A stretch of DNA of 64,000 nucleotides from Curtobacterium flaccumfaciens (lineage in GTDB: Bacteria; Actinomycetota; Actinomycetes; Actinomycetales; Microbacteriaceae). Below the pieces are notes generated by a model. The model was not told the origin of the DNA, did no database searches, and saw only the letters and a program-made list of their open reading frames with translations. Each line of letters begins with the position of its first letter. Positions within the stretch are counted from its first letter, which is position 1. The stretch spans positions 359,617 through 423,616 of the forward strand of contig NZ_JABMCF010000035.1 of assembly GCF_013359815.1 (NCBI RefSeq), read 5' to 3'. Both the position numbers and the translations under genes were made by a program. Shown here piece by piece: positions 15,626 through 23,904 of this stretch.

Positions 15626-17347
15626 ATGCCGCCAGCACCCGATCCCGCGACGCTGGCCTGGGCATCGGTGGCCGTCCGGCGCTTCGCTGCAGCGACCAAC
15701 CTGCTCGTCGCCGCCCGCCGGTTCCGCATCGTCGGCGGTGACCCCCGGGACGCCGCGACACTGCGGCACCTGCTGACCGCACTCGGCGCGCGCGAGGCCG
15801 AGCAGCCGAACCACCAACACCAGCACCGGCAGCACCCGTCCGACCTCGTCGACCAGCTCTGGTGCCTCGGCACGCCCGACGAATCGACCCCCGCCGTCGA
15901 GCAGGCCGCCGACCGCCCGCGCGGCACCACCCTGATCGTCATCGACGCCGGCCGGTACCTGCCCGCCGTCGACGAGGACGCCTTCGGCCCCGTCGCACCT
16001 GCCCGCCCCGGCGTGCTCGCCGTCCCGATGCTGTCCGACGACGTCTTCCTCGTCTCCACCGGCCGCGACCCCGAGGACGACCCCGCAGCGGACGCACGCC
16101 TGCGCTGGGCACGACGGTCCATGCCGGTTGCCCGCTCGGTCGCCGCGGAACTCCGTGACGGCGGACTCCTGCGCGGCACACGCATCGGCGTCGCGATGTT
16201 CCTCGAGCCCAAGACGGCCGTGCTGAGCCTGCTGCTCCGTGACGCCGGTGCCGAGGTCGTCGTCTACGCCCACGCCGACGAGACCGACGACGCCGTCGCC
16301 GACGCACTGCGGTCGGCCGGCCTGACGGTCTTCGCGAGCAGCACGGCGACGCTCCCCGAGCAGAAGCAGCTGGCCCTCGCGATGCTCGACACCGCGCCGC
16401 ACATCCTGCTCGACGACGGCTCGCACGTCATCCGGCTCGCCCACCAGGAACGCCCCGACCTGCTGCCGACGATGCTCGGCGCCGCCGAGGAGACCACGAG
16501 CGGCCTGCGGCCCCTGCGTGTGCTGGCAGCGCGCGGCGAACTCGGCATCCCGGTGATCGCGGTGAACGACGCCCGCACCAAGACGTTCTTCGACAACCGG
16601 TACGGCACCGGGCAGTCGACGGTGTTCGCGGTGCTCGACCTGGTCGACGGGCTCGCGTCCGGCACACACCGGGCGATGCCGGGAGGCGCGGCGGTCGTCG
16701 CCGGGTTCGGGCACGTCGGCGAGGGGGTCGCCCTGGTGCTCACCGCCCTCGGGTTCCGGGTGACGGTCGCCGAGACCGACCCGGTCCGCGCCCTGCAGGC
16801 GCGCTTCGCCGGGTGCGCCGTGGCCCCGCTCGTCGAGGCGGTGCGCGACGCCGACCTCGTGATGAGCGCCACCGGGGTGCCGGACACCATCGACCTCGAG
16901 GTGCTCCGTGCCTGCGCGGACGGTGCGGTCCTCGCCGTCGCCGGAGGGGTCGACCAGGAGATCGCCGTCGACGACGCGCTCGCCGCCGGGGCCCGGCGCC
17001 AGGACGTGGGCCCGAAGGCCGAGCGGTTCGTGTTCCCCGGGTCCGACGGTGGGCCGATCGTGCTCGACGACGGGGGCTGCATCAACATCACCGCGGCCGA
17101 GGGCAACCCGGTCGAGATCATGGACCTGTCGTTCGCCGTGCAGCTCGGCGCCGTCCGGATGCTCCTGGAGCGCGGCGACGAGCTGGAGCGTGCCGTCGTG
17201 CCGATCGACCCCGCGGTCGACGACGTGACCGCCCGCGCGGCGCTCGCCGCCTTCGGAACGTACGTCGGCCCTCCCGGCCTTCCCCCTGAACACCCGGCGG
17301 ACCGCGAGCCGGACGTCCGGACGCACCGTTTCGGAGCCCCGGAGTGA
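15626..17347 (+). CDS. Divergent S-adenosylhomocysteine hydrolase-like protein
   Basis: A 573-residue protein whose residues from about 165 on align with adenosylhomocysteinase. Conserved elements are RRSMPV, the LLDDG strand, the EETTSG loop, the NDARTKTFFDNRYG segment (equivalents of Lys186, Asp190, Asn191 of the human enzyme) and the NAD loop VVAGFGHVGEG near residue 355. Several active-site positions differ: the CLHMT segment is FLEPK (His55 and Thr57 lost), GHFDxEI is GGVDQEI (His301 lost), and GHPxxVM is GNPVEIM (His353 lost). The C-terminal Lys/Tyr NAD clamp is absent, and an unassigned domain of about 160 residues is added at the N-terminus. It therefore probably does not hydrolyse SAH. 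TACGAT at 15614-15619 sits 6 bases before the ATG, so it is likely leaderless and first in a six-gene operon. Confidence 0.82.
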   Translation: MPPAPDPATLAWASVAVRRFAAATNLLVAARRFRIVGGDPRDAATLRHLLTALGAREAEQPNHQHQHRQHPSDLVDQLWCLGTPDESTPAVEQAADRPRGTTLIVIDAGRYLPAVDEDAFGPVAPARPGVLAVPMLSDDVFLVSTGRDPEDDPAADARLRWARRSMPVARSVAAELRDGGLLRGTRIGVAMFLEPKTAVLSLLLRDAGAEVVVYAHADETDDAVADALRSAGLTVFASSTATLPEQKQLALAMLDTAPHILLDDGSHVIRLAHQERPDLLPTMLGAAEETTSGLRPLRVLAARGELGIPVIAVNDARTKTFFDNRYGTGQSTVFAVLDLVDGLASGTHRAMPGGAAVVAGFGHVGEGVALVLTALGFRVTVAETDPVRALQARFAGCAVAPLVEAVRDADLVMSATGVPDTIDLEVLRACADGAVLAVAGGVDQEIAVDDALAAGARRQDVGPKAERFVFPGSDGGPIVLDDGGCINITAAEGNPVEIMDLSFAVQLGAVRMLLERGDELERAVVPIDPAVDDVTARAALAAFGTYVGPPGLPPEHPADREPDVRTHRFGAPE

Positions 17348-18729
17348 GCGCCCGACAGCACCCGGTCACGGTGCACTCGGCGCGCGTCGTCGTCCCGATG
17401 ACGGCGCCACCGATCGCGGACGGCGCGGTCGCCGTGCAGGACGGCCGGATCCTGCACGTCGGCGACCGGTCGTGGGTCATCGACCAGCTCACCGGGTCCG
17501 ACGCGACCTTCACCGAGCGGCAGTGGCGTGGCGCGCTCCTGCCCGGACTCGTGAACGCGCACTCGCACCTCCAGTACACCGGCATGGCCAGTGTCGGCCA
17601 ACGGCAGTACAGCGGATTCGAGGACTGGGCCGCAGCGTTCAACGTCGACTACGCCGAACCGCACGACTGGCGGGCCGAAGCCGCGGACGGTGCACGGGCG
17701 TCGATCCTGGCCGGCGTCACGAGCATCGCGGACATCGTCACCGACATCGAGGCCTCGACCGCGCTGCAGGACGCCGGGCTCGGCGGCATCGCGTACTGGG
17801 AGGTGATGGACTGGGAGAACGACGCCTGGCAGTCGCACGGTCGCGACCAGGTGCTCGACGAACTCGACCGGATCCCCACGACGCCCGGCGCCGGCCTGTC
17901 CCCGCACGCGCCGTACTCGCTCGAGGTCGCCCCGCTGCTCGAGCTCCCCGACATCGTGCGGCAGCGCGGTCTGCGACTGCACCTGCACCTCGGCGAGGCG
18001 GCGTTCGAGGGGGAGCGCACCGCCCTCGGCCCGGTCCCCGGGCTCGACGGGGTCGACGGCGTCGGCCACGGGAACGACTGGCACCTGGCGAACGTGCCGT
18101 CGTTCCGGGCGCTTCGGGCCCTGGGCTTCGGTGCCAGCGCGACCGCGTTCGTCGACCGCCTCGGCGTGCTCGGGCCGGACTGCCACATCGCCCACGGGGT
18201 GTACATGACCGCCGCCGACCGGGCGCTCCTGCGTGCCCGTGGCACCGCGGTGGCGCTGTGCCCCCGCTCGAACGCCGTCATCGGGCTCGACCCACCGCCC
18301 GTCGCCGACTACCTGCGCGAGGGCAGCCCGATCGCGATCGGCACCGACTCCCTGTCGTCCTCGCCGTCCCTCGACCTGATGGCCGACGTCACCGCGCTGC
18401 ACCGGATCGCGCGCGCCCAGGGCTACGGGCACCGTGACCTGCACGAGCGGCTGCTCGCGGCGGCGACCCTCGGTGGTGCGCACGCGATGGGCCTCGCCGT
18501 CGGGTCGGACCGCATCGGGCACCTCGCCGTCGGGGCGCGCGCCGACCTGGCGGTCTTCGACGTCGATGCCCGCACCGTGCCGGACGCGCTCGCCGAGCTC
18601 GTCGAGGACGGCGCCGGGCGGGCGGCCGCCACCGTGATCCGTGGGGTCGTCCGCGCCGCGGCGGGCGTCGTCACCGAACCGGCTTCCCCGCACATGGACA
18701 TCCCCGCACCGCACCAGGAGGAACGATGA
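17344..18729 (+). CDS. Amidohydrolase of the TRZ/ATZ nucleoside-deaminase group
   Basis: A 461-residue metal-dependent hydrolase. It shows the strand-1 H-x-H motif LVNAHSHLQ (near residue 65), a histidine in LHLHLGEAAFE (near 215), GPDCHIAHGVYM (near 280) and the aspartate in IGTDSLSSSPSLD (near 338). The subgroup includes SAH, methylthioadenosine and aminofutalosine deaminases, and the SNAVIG-TDSLSS pattern resembles the last. The start GTG overlaps the previous stop by 4 bases, so the two proteins are probably made together. The substrate is unknown; the partnership with an SAH-hydrolase-like protein suggests an adenosine-type or related adduct, which is inference. Confidence 0.83.
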   Translation: MSARQHPVTVHSARVVVPMTAPPIADGAVAVQDGRILHVGDRSWVIDQLTGSDATFTERQWRGALLPGLVNAHSHLQYTGMASVGQRQYSGFEDWAAAFNVDYAEPHDWRAEAADGARASILAGVTSIADIVTDIEASTALQDAGLGGIAYWEVMDWENDAWQSHGRDQVLDELDRIPTTPGAGLSPHAPYSLEVAPLLELPDIVRQRGLRLHLHLGEAAFEGERTALGPVPGLDGVDGVGHGNDWHLANVPSFRALRALGFGASATAFVDRLGVLGPDCHIAHGVYMTAADRALLRARGTAVALCPRSNAVIGLDPPPVADYLREGSPIAIGTDSLSSSPSLDLMADVTALHRIARAQGYGHRDLHERLLAAATLGGAHAMGLAVGSDRIGHLAVGARADLAVFDVDARTVPDALAELVEDGAGRAAATVIRGVVRAAAGVVTEPASPHMDIPAPHQEER

Positions 18730-19244
18730 CCGAGTCCGCACCCCACCCCGGGATGGCCGCACGCCGAACCGTCACCGGTGAGCTGATCGAGTGGCTCGAC
18801 GTGCCGAAGCGCGCGATCGCCCTCGGCATGGAACCGCACCCCGAGGGTGGCTGGTACGTCCGCACCTGGACCTCGCCGGCGACGGTCACCACCCCCGCGG
18901 GGGACCGTCCCGCCGCCACCCTGATCCACTTCCTGCTGCCCCCGGGCGAGGCCTCCGCATGGCACCGGGTCACGAGCGACGAGATCTGGATGTGGCACGG
19001 GCCGGACACCGTCGACCTGCAGCTCGGCGGCGACGGCGACGTCCCCGAGCCCGGCGCGACGATCACGCTCGGCCCGGACGCCGGACGCGACCGGGTGAAC
19101 GACGCGCAGGCGTTCGTGCGCGGCGGGGTGTGGCAGCGGACGATCCCGGGCGACGGCGAGGTGCTGCTGAGCTGCTTGGTGTCGCCGGGCTTCTCGTTCG
19201 ACGACTTCACGATGGCCGACGACGGGGACCCTGCCGCCGAGTAG
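18726..19244 (+). CDS. Cupin-fold protein, DUF985 family
   Basis: A 172-residue protein with the DUF985/cupin_5 signature. GMEPHPEGGWYVRTW lies near residues 35-49 and SAWHRVTSDEIWMWHGP near 78-94, where the His and Glu could bind a metal. The family has no firmly known reaction and some members are treated as isomerase-like. Its ATG overlaps the amidohydrolase stop (ATGA), so it belongs to the same operon and likely acts on the same pathway. Confidence 0.85.
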   Translation: MTESAPHPGMAARRTVTGELIEWLDVPKRAIALGMEPHPEGGWYVRTWTSPATVTTPAGDRPAATLIHFLLPPGEASAWHRVTSDEIWMWHGPDTVDLQLGGDGDVPEPGATITLGPDAGRDRVNDAQAFVRGGVWQRTIPGDGEVLLSCLVSPGFSFDDFTMADDGDPAAE

Positions 19245-19278
19245 CACCGCGACACCGTTTCGCGTTGGTATCCCACTG

Positions 19279-19292
19279 CGAAGTACACTTCG
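19279..19292 (+). promoter_or_regulatory. Palindrome upstream of the amino-acid-type ABC genes
   Basis: CGAAGT and ACTTCG form perfect 6-bp arms around a 2-base centre, 35 bases before the binding-protein start. TACACT (19284-19289) inside it could serve as a -10, but no -35 fits at normal spacing. An operator or internal promoter is possible. Confidence 0.35.
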
Positions 19293-19327
19293 ACCTGCCC
19301 CCACCCCCCTCGCACGAAGGCCCGACC

Positions 19328-20149
19328 GTGACCCGTCACCTCCGCTTCACCCTCGCCGTCGCCACCGCCGCGGTCGCCGCCCTCGCCCTGTCGGCCTGCT
19401 CCGCCGGGGGCAGCAGCAACGCCGACGGCACCGTGACCGACGGCAAGCTCACGATCGCCACCGGTGACCCGGCGTACTCGCCCTGGGTCGAGGACAACAA
19501 GCCGCAGTCCGGCAAAGGCTTCGAGTCCGCCGTGGCCTACGCGGTCGCGAAGGAGATGGGCTACGGCAAGTCCGACGTCGTGTGGAAGCGCAGCACCTTC
19601 GACAGCGCCATCGCACCGGGCCCGAAGGACTGGGACCTCAACGTCCAGCAGTTCTCGATCGACGCGAAGCGCAAGAAGGCCGTCGACATGTCGAGCGCCT
19701 ACTACACGACGACCCAGGCGGTCGTGACGACGTCCGGGTCGAAGGCCGCCGGCGACACCACGATCGCTGCCCTCAAGCAGGATGCGATCGGCGTCGCGAC
19801 CGGTTCGACGAGCATCGCGAGCGTCAAGGACGTCCTCGGGGTCACGCCGCAGGTGTTCAACTCCAACGACGACGCCGTGCTCGCGCTCAAGTCCGGGCAG
19901 ATCGACGCGATCGTCACCGACCTGCCGACGGCGTTCTACATGGCCTCGGCCCAGGTCGACGACGGCACCGTGTCCGCGCAGTTCCCCGACGACGGCAAGG
20001 GCGACCAGTTCGGCTTCGTCCTGCCGAAGGACTCGGAGCTGACGAGCAAGGTCGACAAGGCCCTGAAGACCCTCGACGACGACGGCACCCTGCGGGACCT
20101 GCAGACCAAGTGGCTGTCGTCGGAGACCGGCACGCCGGTCCTGAAGTAA
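19328..20149 (+). CDS. ABC transporter substrate-binding lipoprotein, polar amino-acid type
   Basis: A 273-residue family-3 solute-binding protein. The type II signal peptide ends in the lipobox LSAC (Cys24), followed by a Gly/Ser linker and a typical SBP_bac_3 domain with segments KRKKAVDMSSAYYTT and KSGQIDAIVTDLPTAFYM. The GTG start at 19328 is preceded by GAAGG. It lies 83 bases after the cupin gene. The ligand is not evident. Given the adjacent SAH-hydrolase-like and deaminase-like genes it may be a sulfur- or nucleoside-linked amino acid, which is a guess. Confidence 0.88.
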   Translation: MTRHLRFTLAVATAAVAALALSACSAGGSSNADGTVTDGKLTIATGDPAYSPWVEDNKPQSGKGFESAVAYAVAKEMGYGKSDVVWKRSTFDSAIAPGPKDWDLNVQQFSIDAKRKKAVDMSSAYYTTTQAVVTTSGSKAAGDTTIAALKQDAIGVATGSTSIASVKDVLGVTPQVFNSNDDAVLALKSGQIDAIVTDLPTAFYMASAQVDDGTVSAQFPDDGKGDQFGFVLPKDSELTSKVDKALKTLDDDGTLRDLQTKWLSSETGTPVLK

Positions 20150-20153
20150 CCGG

Positions 20154-21032
20154 ATGACCCTGCCAGCAGGGGCCGGCACCCCGGTCGCCGCACCCGCGCC
20201 GAGCCAGGTCGAGCTCGAGCGTCGGCTCTACCGCCGCCAGCGTGGCCGTCGCTCGGTCGTGGTGTCGGTCGTCTCCACCCTGGTCGTGCTCGCCGTCGTG
20301 TACTTCGGCGTCGTGAACACCCCCGGCTGGGCAGCGGTGCAGCAGTCGTTCTTCGACCCGGAGACCGCGGTCGACACGTTCCCGGACATCCTGCTGGGCC
20401 TCTGGCTGAACGTCCGGATCCTGTTCTTCAGCGCCATCGGCGTCGCCGTGTTCGGCACGCTGCTCGCGGTCGTCCGCGGCCTGCGCAACCCGGTGTTCTT
20501 CCCGCTGCGGATGCTCGCGACCGGCTACACGGACCTGTTCCGTGGCCTGCCGCTCATCATCGTGCTCTACCTGGTGGGCTACGGCATCCCCGGGCTCGGG
20601 GTGTTCCCGCGGCTCCCCGCCGAGGTCTGGGGCACGATCGCGATCACCCTGACCTACTCGTCGTACATCGCCGAGGTGCTCCGCGCCGGCATGGAGGCCG
20701 TGCACCCCTCGCAGCGCCTGGCCGCCCGGTCGCTCGGACTCTCGCACGCCAAGACCCTGCGGCTGGTGGTGCTGCCGCAGGCGATCCGCAAGGTCACCCC
20801 GGCGCTGATGAACGACTTCGTGTCGATGCAGAAGGACGTCGGTCTGGTGTCGATCCTCGGGGCCGTCGACGCGGTCCGCTCCGCCCAGATCGCGCAGGCC
20901 GAGACCTACAACTTCACGCCGTACTTCGTCGCCGGGCTGCTGTTCGTGGTGATCAGCCTGCCGCTGATCCGCGTCACGGACGCGATCGCGCGTCGCCAGC
21001 AGCGGCGCGAACAGATCGGAGGGACCGTATGA
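20154..21032 (+). CDS. Polar amino-acid type ABC transporter permease
   Basis: A 292-residue permease of the His/Glu/Arg/opine (HEAA) class. A first helix near residues 35-55 precedes a long extracytoplasmic loop, then the four or five core helices. The ATPase-contact loop reads EAVHPSQRLAARSLGLSHAK near residue 185. It begins 4 bases after the binding-protein stop and overlaps the ATPase gene by 4 bases. As no second permease gene is present, it should form a homodimeric channel. Confidence 0.9.
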   Translation: MTLPAGAGTPVAAPAPSQVELERRLYRRQRGRRSVVVSVVSTLVVLAVVYFGVVNTPGWAAVQQSFFDPETAVDTFPDILLGLWLNVRILFFSAIGVAVFGTLLAVVRGLRNPVFFPLRMLATGYTDLFRGLPLIIVLYLVGYGIPGLGVFPRLPAEVWGTIAITLTYSSYIAEVLRAGMEAVHPSQRLAARSLGLSHAKTLRLVVLPQAIRKVTPALMNDFVSMQKDVGLVSILGAVDAVRSAQIAQAETYNFTPYFVAGLLFVVISLPLIRVTDAIARRQQRREQIGGTV

Positions 21033-21805
21033 GCGAGGCCGGCCTGGAGGCCCGTGGTGCGTCCGGTACGGACGCCGCGGTCCTCGAACTGCGCGGGTTG
21101 CGCAAGGCCTTCGGCGAGCACGAGGTCCTGCGCGGGATCGACCTGACGGTCCACCGGCACCAGGTCATCTGCGTCATCGGGGCCTCCGGCTCCGGCAAGT
21201 CGACGCTGCTCAAGACGGTCAACCTGCTCGAGGGCATCGACGACGGCGAGATCCTGCTGCAGGGCACGGACATCGCCGACCCGCGCGTCGCCGTCGACGC
21301 CGTTCGGGCGCGCATCGGTGTGGTGTTCCAGCAGTTCAACCTGTTCCCGCACATGAGCGTGCTCGACAACGTCACGCTCGCCTCCCGCCAGGTGCACGGC
21401 ATCGGACGGGCCCAGGCCGAGGACACCGCGCGCCGGCTGCTCGACCGGATCGGTCTCGCTTCGTTCGCCGATGCGTACCCCGACCGCCTGTCCGGTGGTC
21501 AGCAGCAGCGCGTCGCCATCGTCCGGGCGATCGCGTCGGACCCGGAACTCCTGCTGCTCGACGAGGTCACGAGCGCCCTCGACCCGCAGCTCGTGGGCGA
21601 GGTGCTCGACCTGGTCACCGAGCTGAAGCGGCAGGGTTCGACGATCCTGATGACGACGCACGAGATGCACTTCGCGCGGAACGTCGCCGACCGGATCGTG
21701 TTCCTGCACCGCGGCGAGGTCGTGGAACAGGGTTCCCCCGCCGACGTCCTCGACCACCCGGAGCACCCGGCGCTCGTCGAGTTCCTCGCCCGCGTGCACG
21801 CCTAG
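21029..21805 (+). CDS. ABC transporter ATP-binding protein, polar amino-acid type
   Basis: A 258-residue ATPase with Walker A GASGSGKST (near residue 50), Q-loop VVFQQFNLFPHM, signature LSGGQQQR (near 154), Walker B LLLLDEVTSALD (near 174) and the switch histidine in TTHEMHF. It energises the preceding permease. The first 20 residues include GLEARGASG, encoded by a copy of the CCTGGAGGC repeat core, and look like an appended tail. Its stop TAG overlaps the stop of the convergent quinone reductase gene (shared CTAG), so no terminator fits between them. Confidence 0.93.
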   Translation: MSEAGLEARGASGTDAAVLELRGLRKAFGEHEVLRGIDLTVHRHQVICVIGASGSGKSTLLKTVNLLEGIDDGEILLQGTDIADPRVAVDAVRARIGVVFQQFNLFPHMSVLDNVTLASRQVHGIGRAQAEDTARRLLDRIGLASFADAYPDRLSGGQQQRVAIVRAIASDPELLLLDEVTSALDPQLVGEVLDLVTELKRQGSTILMTTHEMHFARNVADRIVFLHRGEVVEQGSPADVLDHPEHPALVEFLARVHA

Positions 21806-22767
21806 GGCGTCAGCAGCACCTTGCCGATCACCTCGCCGTCGCGCACGCGGCGGTGGGCTTCCTCGACCTCGGCCAGGGGCAGCACCGAGTCGACGACCGG
21901 GCGCACCCGGCCGTCGGCGACCAGCGGCCAGACGTTGTAGCGGACCGCCTCGACGATGGCGGCCTTCTCGGCGAGCGGCCGTGCGCGCAGGGTCGTGCCG
22001 CTGATCGTCGCGCGCTTCCGCATCAGCACCCCGAAGTCGAGCTCGGCGGTGCGGCCGCTGCCCGAGGCGATGACCGCGATGTGCCCGTTCGGGGCGAGGG
22101 CCTGCAGGTTCCGCTCCAGGTAGGACGGTCCGACGACGTCGAGCACCACGTCGACGCCGACACCGTCGGTGAACGCCATGACGCGCTCCACGAAGTCCTC
22201 CGTGCGGTGGTCGACCACCAGGTCGGCGCCGAGCTCACGGGACGCGGCGACCTTGCGGTCGCCGCCGCTCGTCGCGATCACCGTCGCACCGAGGGCCTTC
22301 GCCCACAGCACCGCGTGCGACCCCATGCCGCCCGTACCGCCGTGCACCAGGAGCGTCTGCCCCGGTCGGAGCCCGGCGAGCATGCCGATGTTGGAATAGA
22401 CGGTGCAGGCTGCCTCGGGCAGGCCGGCCGCCTCCACCAGGTCGACGCCTTCGGGGACCGGCAGCACCTGGGTGACCGGCGCGACCACGAGTGCCGCGTA
22501 CCCGCCGCCGGAGAGCAGCGCGCACACCCGGTCTCCCACCGCCACGGTCGTGACGCCCGCGCCGACGGCCCGCACGGTGCCCGAGACCTCCAGCCCGAGG
22601 ACCTCCGAGGCCCCGGGCGGCGGCGGGTAGTTCCCCGCGCGCTGCTGCAGGTCGGCGTTGTTGACGCCGGCCGCGGCGACCTCGATCAGGACCTCGTCCG
22701 TACCGGGTTCCGGGTCGGGCAGGTCGGTGACGGACATGGTGGCGTCGTCGAACGTGATGGCTCGCAT
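21802..22767 (-). CDS. Zinc-independent NADPH:quinone reductase-like oxidoreductase (MDR superfamily)
   Basis: A 321-residue medium-chain dehydrogenase/reductase of the quinone oxidoreductase (QOR) branch. Visible are the N-terminal GVNNADLQQRAGNYPPPPG segment, LGLEVSGTVRAVG, and the nucleotide-binding turn VHGGTGGMGSHAV near residue 145. No structural zinc cysteines are present. The ATG at 22767 lies 7 bases downstream of TACCGT (22780-22775), so it is probably leaderless. It converges on the ABC ATPase gene and the two stop codons overlap. Confidence 0.88.
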   Translation of the reverse strand: MRAITFDDATMSVTDLPDPEPGTDEVLIEVAAAGVNNADLQQRAGNYPPPPGASEVLGLEVSGTVRAVGAGVTTVAVGDRVCALLSGGGYAALVVAPVTQVLPVPEGVDLVEAAGLPEAACTVYSNIGMLAGLRPGQTLLVHGGTGGMGSHAVLWAKALGATVIATSGGDRKVAASRELGADLVVDHRTEDFVERVMAFTDGVGVDVVLDVVGPSYLERNLQALAPNGHIAVIASGSGRTAELDFGVLMRKRATISGTTLRARPLAEKAAIVEAVRYNVWPLVADGRVRPVVDSVLPLAEVEEAHRRVRDGEVIGKVLLTP

Positions 22768-22915
22768 GCCCTCGACGGTACGCGCCACCCGCCTCCGGCC
22801 GGCTGCCGGGCTCCCACAACCCGGCCGGTCTCCCTGTGGAAGTTCCCTGTACGCTCGATGACGGATCTGCACCTCATCCGGGGGAGTGCGGACAGATCGA
22901 GGGGGACTCTCCACC

Positions 22916-23323
22916 ATGCCCAAGAAGCTCATCGCGCTGGCCACCGCCGGCCTCGCACTCACGCTGCTCGCCGGTTGCTCGACCGGGCCGTCCAAGGCCG
23001 AGCAGTGCACGCAGTTCGAGAAGACCGTCAAGTCCGCCGCCCAGGGCGTCCAGTCCGAGGCCGCGAACCTGCAGTCCGACCCGGACGCCGCCGTCACGAA
23101 GCTCAAGGAGCTCGACGAGAAGATCTCCGACGGCGTCGACGACCTGTCGGACGACGACCTGAAGGCCAAGGGCGACGCCTTCGAAGAGGCCTACGGCGAC
23201 CTGGTCGACGACATCGAGGACATCGCCGACGACCCGCAGTCGGCCGACGTCTCGGCCCTGACGAAGTCCAGCACCAAGGTGCAGGACGCCGGCAACGCGT
23301 TCCAGAAGGAGTGCAACTCCTGA
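22916..23323 (+). CDS. Small lipoprotein (first of a tandem pair)
   Basis: A 135-residue secreted lipoprotein with the lipobox LLAGC (Cys21) and a mature part rich in Asp, Lys and Ala that should be largely helical. It has two further cysteines (QCTQF, KECNS) that may form a disulfide. I do not recognise a functional domain. The ATG at 22916 has GAGGGGG upstream. The next gene starts within its stop codon and encodes a protein with an almost identical signal peptide, so the pair arose by duplication. Confidence 0.8.
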   Translation: MPKKLIALATAGLALTLLAGCSTGPSKAEQCTQFEKTVKSAAQGVQSEAANLQSDPDAAVTKLKELDEKISDGVDDLSDDDLKAKGDAFEEAYGDLVDDIEDIADDPQSADVSALTKSSTKVQDAGNAFQKECNS

Positions 23324-23811
23324 TGCGCCGCACCCTCACCGCGCTCGTCACCGCCGGCCTCGCACTCACGCTGCTCGCCGGCTGCTCGGGCGGCGACGGC
23401 GGTTCGTCCGACGGCGGCTCCTCCGGGGGCGACTCGGGCTCGTCCAGCGCACCGTCGGCCTCGAAGACCGCCGCCGCGGCACCCGCCCAGACCAAGCAGG
23501 AAGCCTGCTCGCTGCTCGAGAACGAACTCGCGTCGTTCCTCAAGGAGCAGGGTTCCAGCTCTGCCCCGGCCGAGCCGAAGGCCCGTGCGGCGCTCGTCGA
23601 CGAGTTCGTCCAGCGCATCGACTCGGCACTGACGAAGGTCTCGAACGACCAGGTGCACGACACGTTCGAGGACTTCTCCGGCGCGGCCAAGGGCTACAGC
23701 TCGGCCATCCGCTCCGGCGCGGCCGAGGACTCCACCGAGGTCACGAAGGCCCAGTCCGAGGTGCAGACCACGCTCGACCAGGTCTCGGCGGTCTGCCCCG
23801 CCAAGAGCTGA
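23323..23811 (+). CDS. Small lipoprotein (second of a tandem pair)
   Basis: A 162-residue lipoprotein with the lipobox LLAGC (Cys21), a Gly/Ser-rich linker of about 25 residues and a helical C-terminal domain with two cysteines, similar in plan to the preceding protein. The signal-peptide segment TAGLALTLLAGC is identical in both. The ATG overlaps the upstream TGA (TGATG). The function is unknown; anchored in the outer face of the membrane, it may work with its paralogue. Confidence 0.8.
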   Translation: MRRTLTALVTAGLALTLLAGCSGGDGGSSDGGSSGGDSGSSSAPSASKTAAAAPAQTKQEACSLLENELASFLKEQGSSSAPAEPKARAALVDEFVQRIDSALTKVSNDQVHDTFEDFSGAAKGYSSAIRSGAAEDSTEVTKAQSEVQTTLDQVSAVCPAKS

Positions 23812-23840
23812 GCGGGCACACGCCCGGCCACGCACGACGA

Positions 23841-23875
23841 CGCCCCGCCGCTCCTGGACCAGGAGCGGCGGGGCG
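23841..23875. terminator. Strong hairpin between convergent genes
   Basis: Perfect 17-bp GC-rich arms (23841-23857 and 23859-23875). It lies between the lipoprotein pair and the convergent aldo/keto reductase gene and should terminate both. No U-tract. Confidence 0.8.
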
Positions 23876-23904
23876 ACGTGCTTCCCCCGTCGGGGGGACG
23901 GGCG

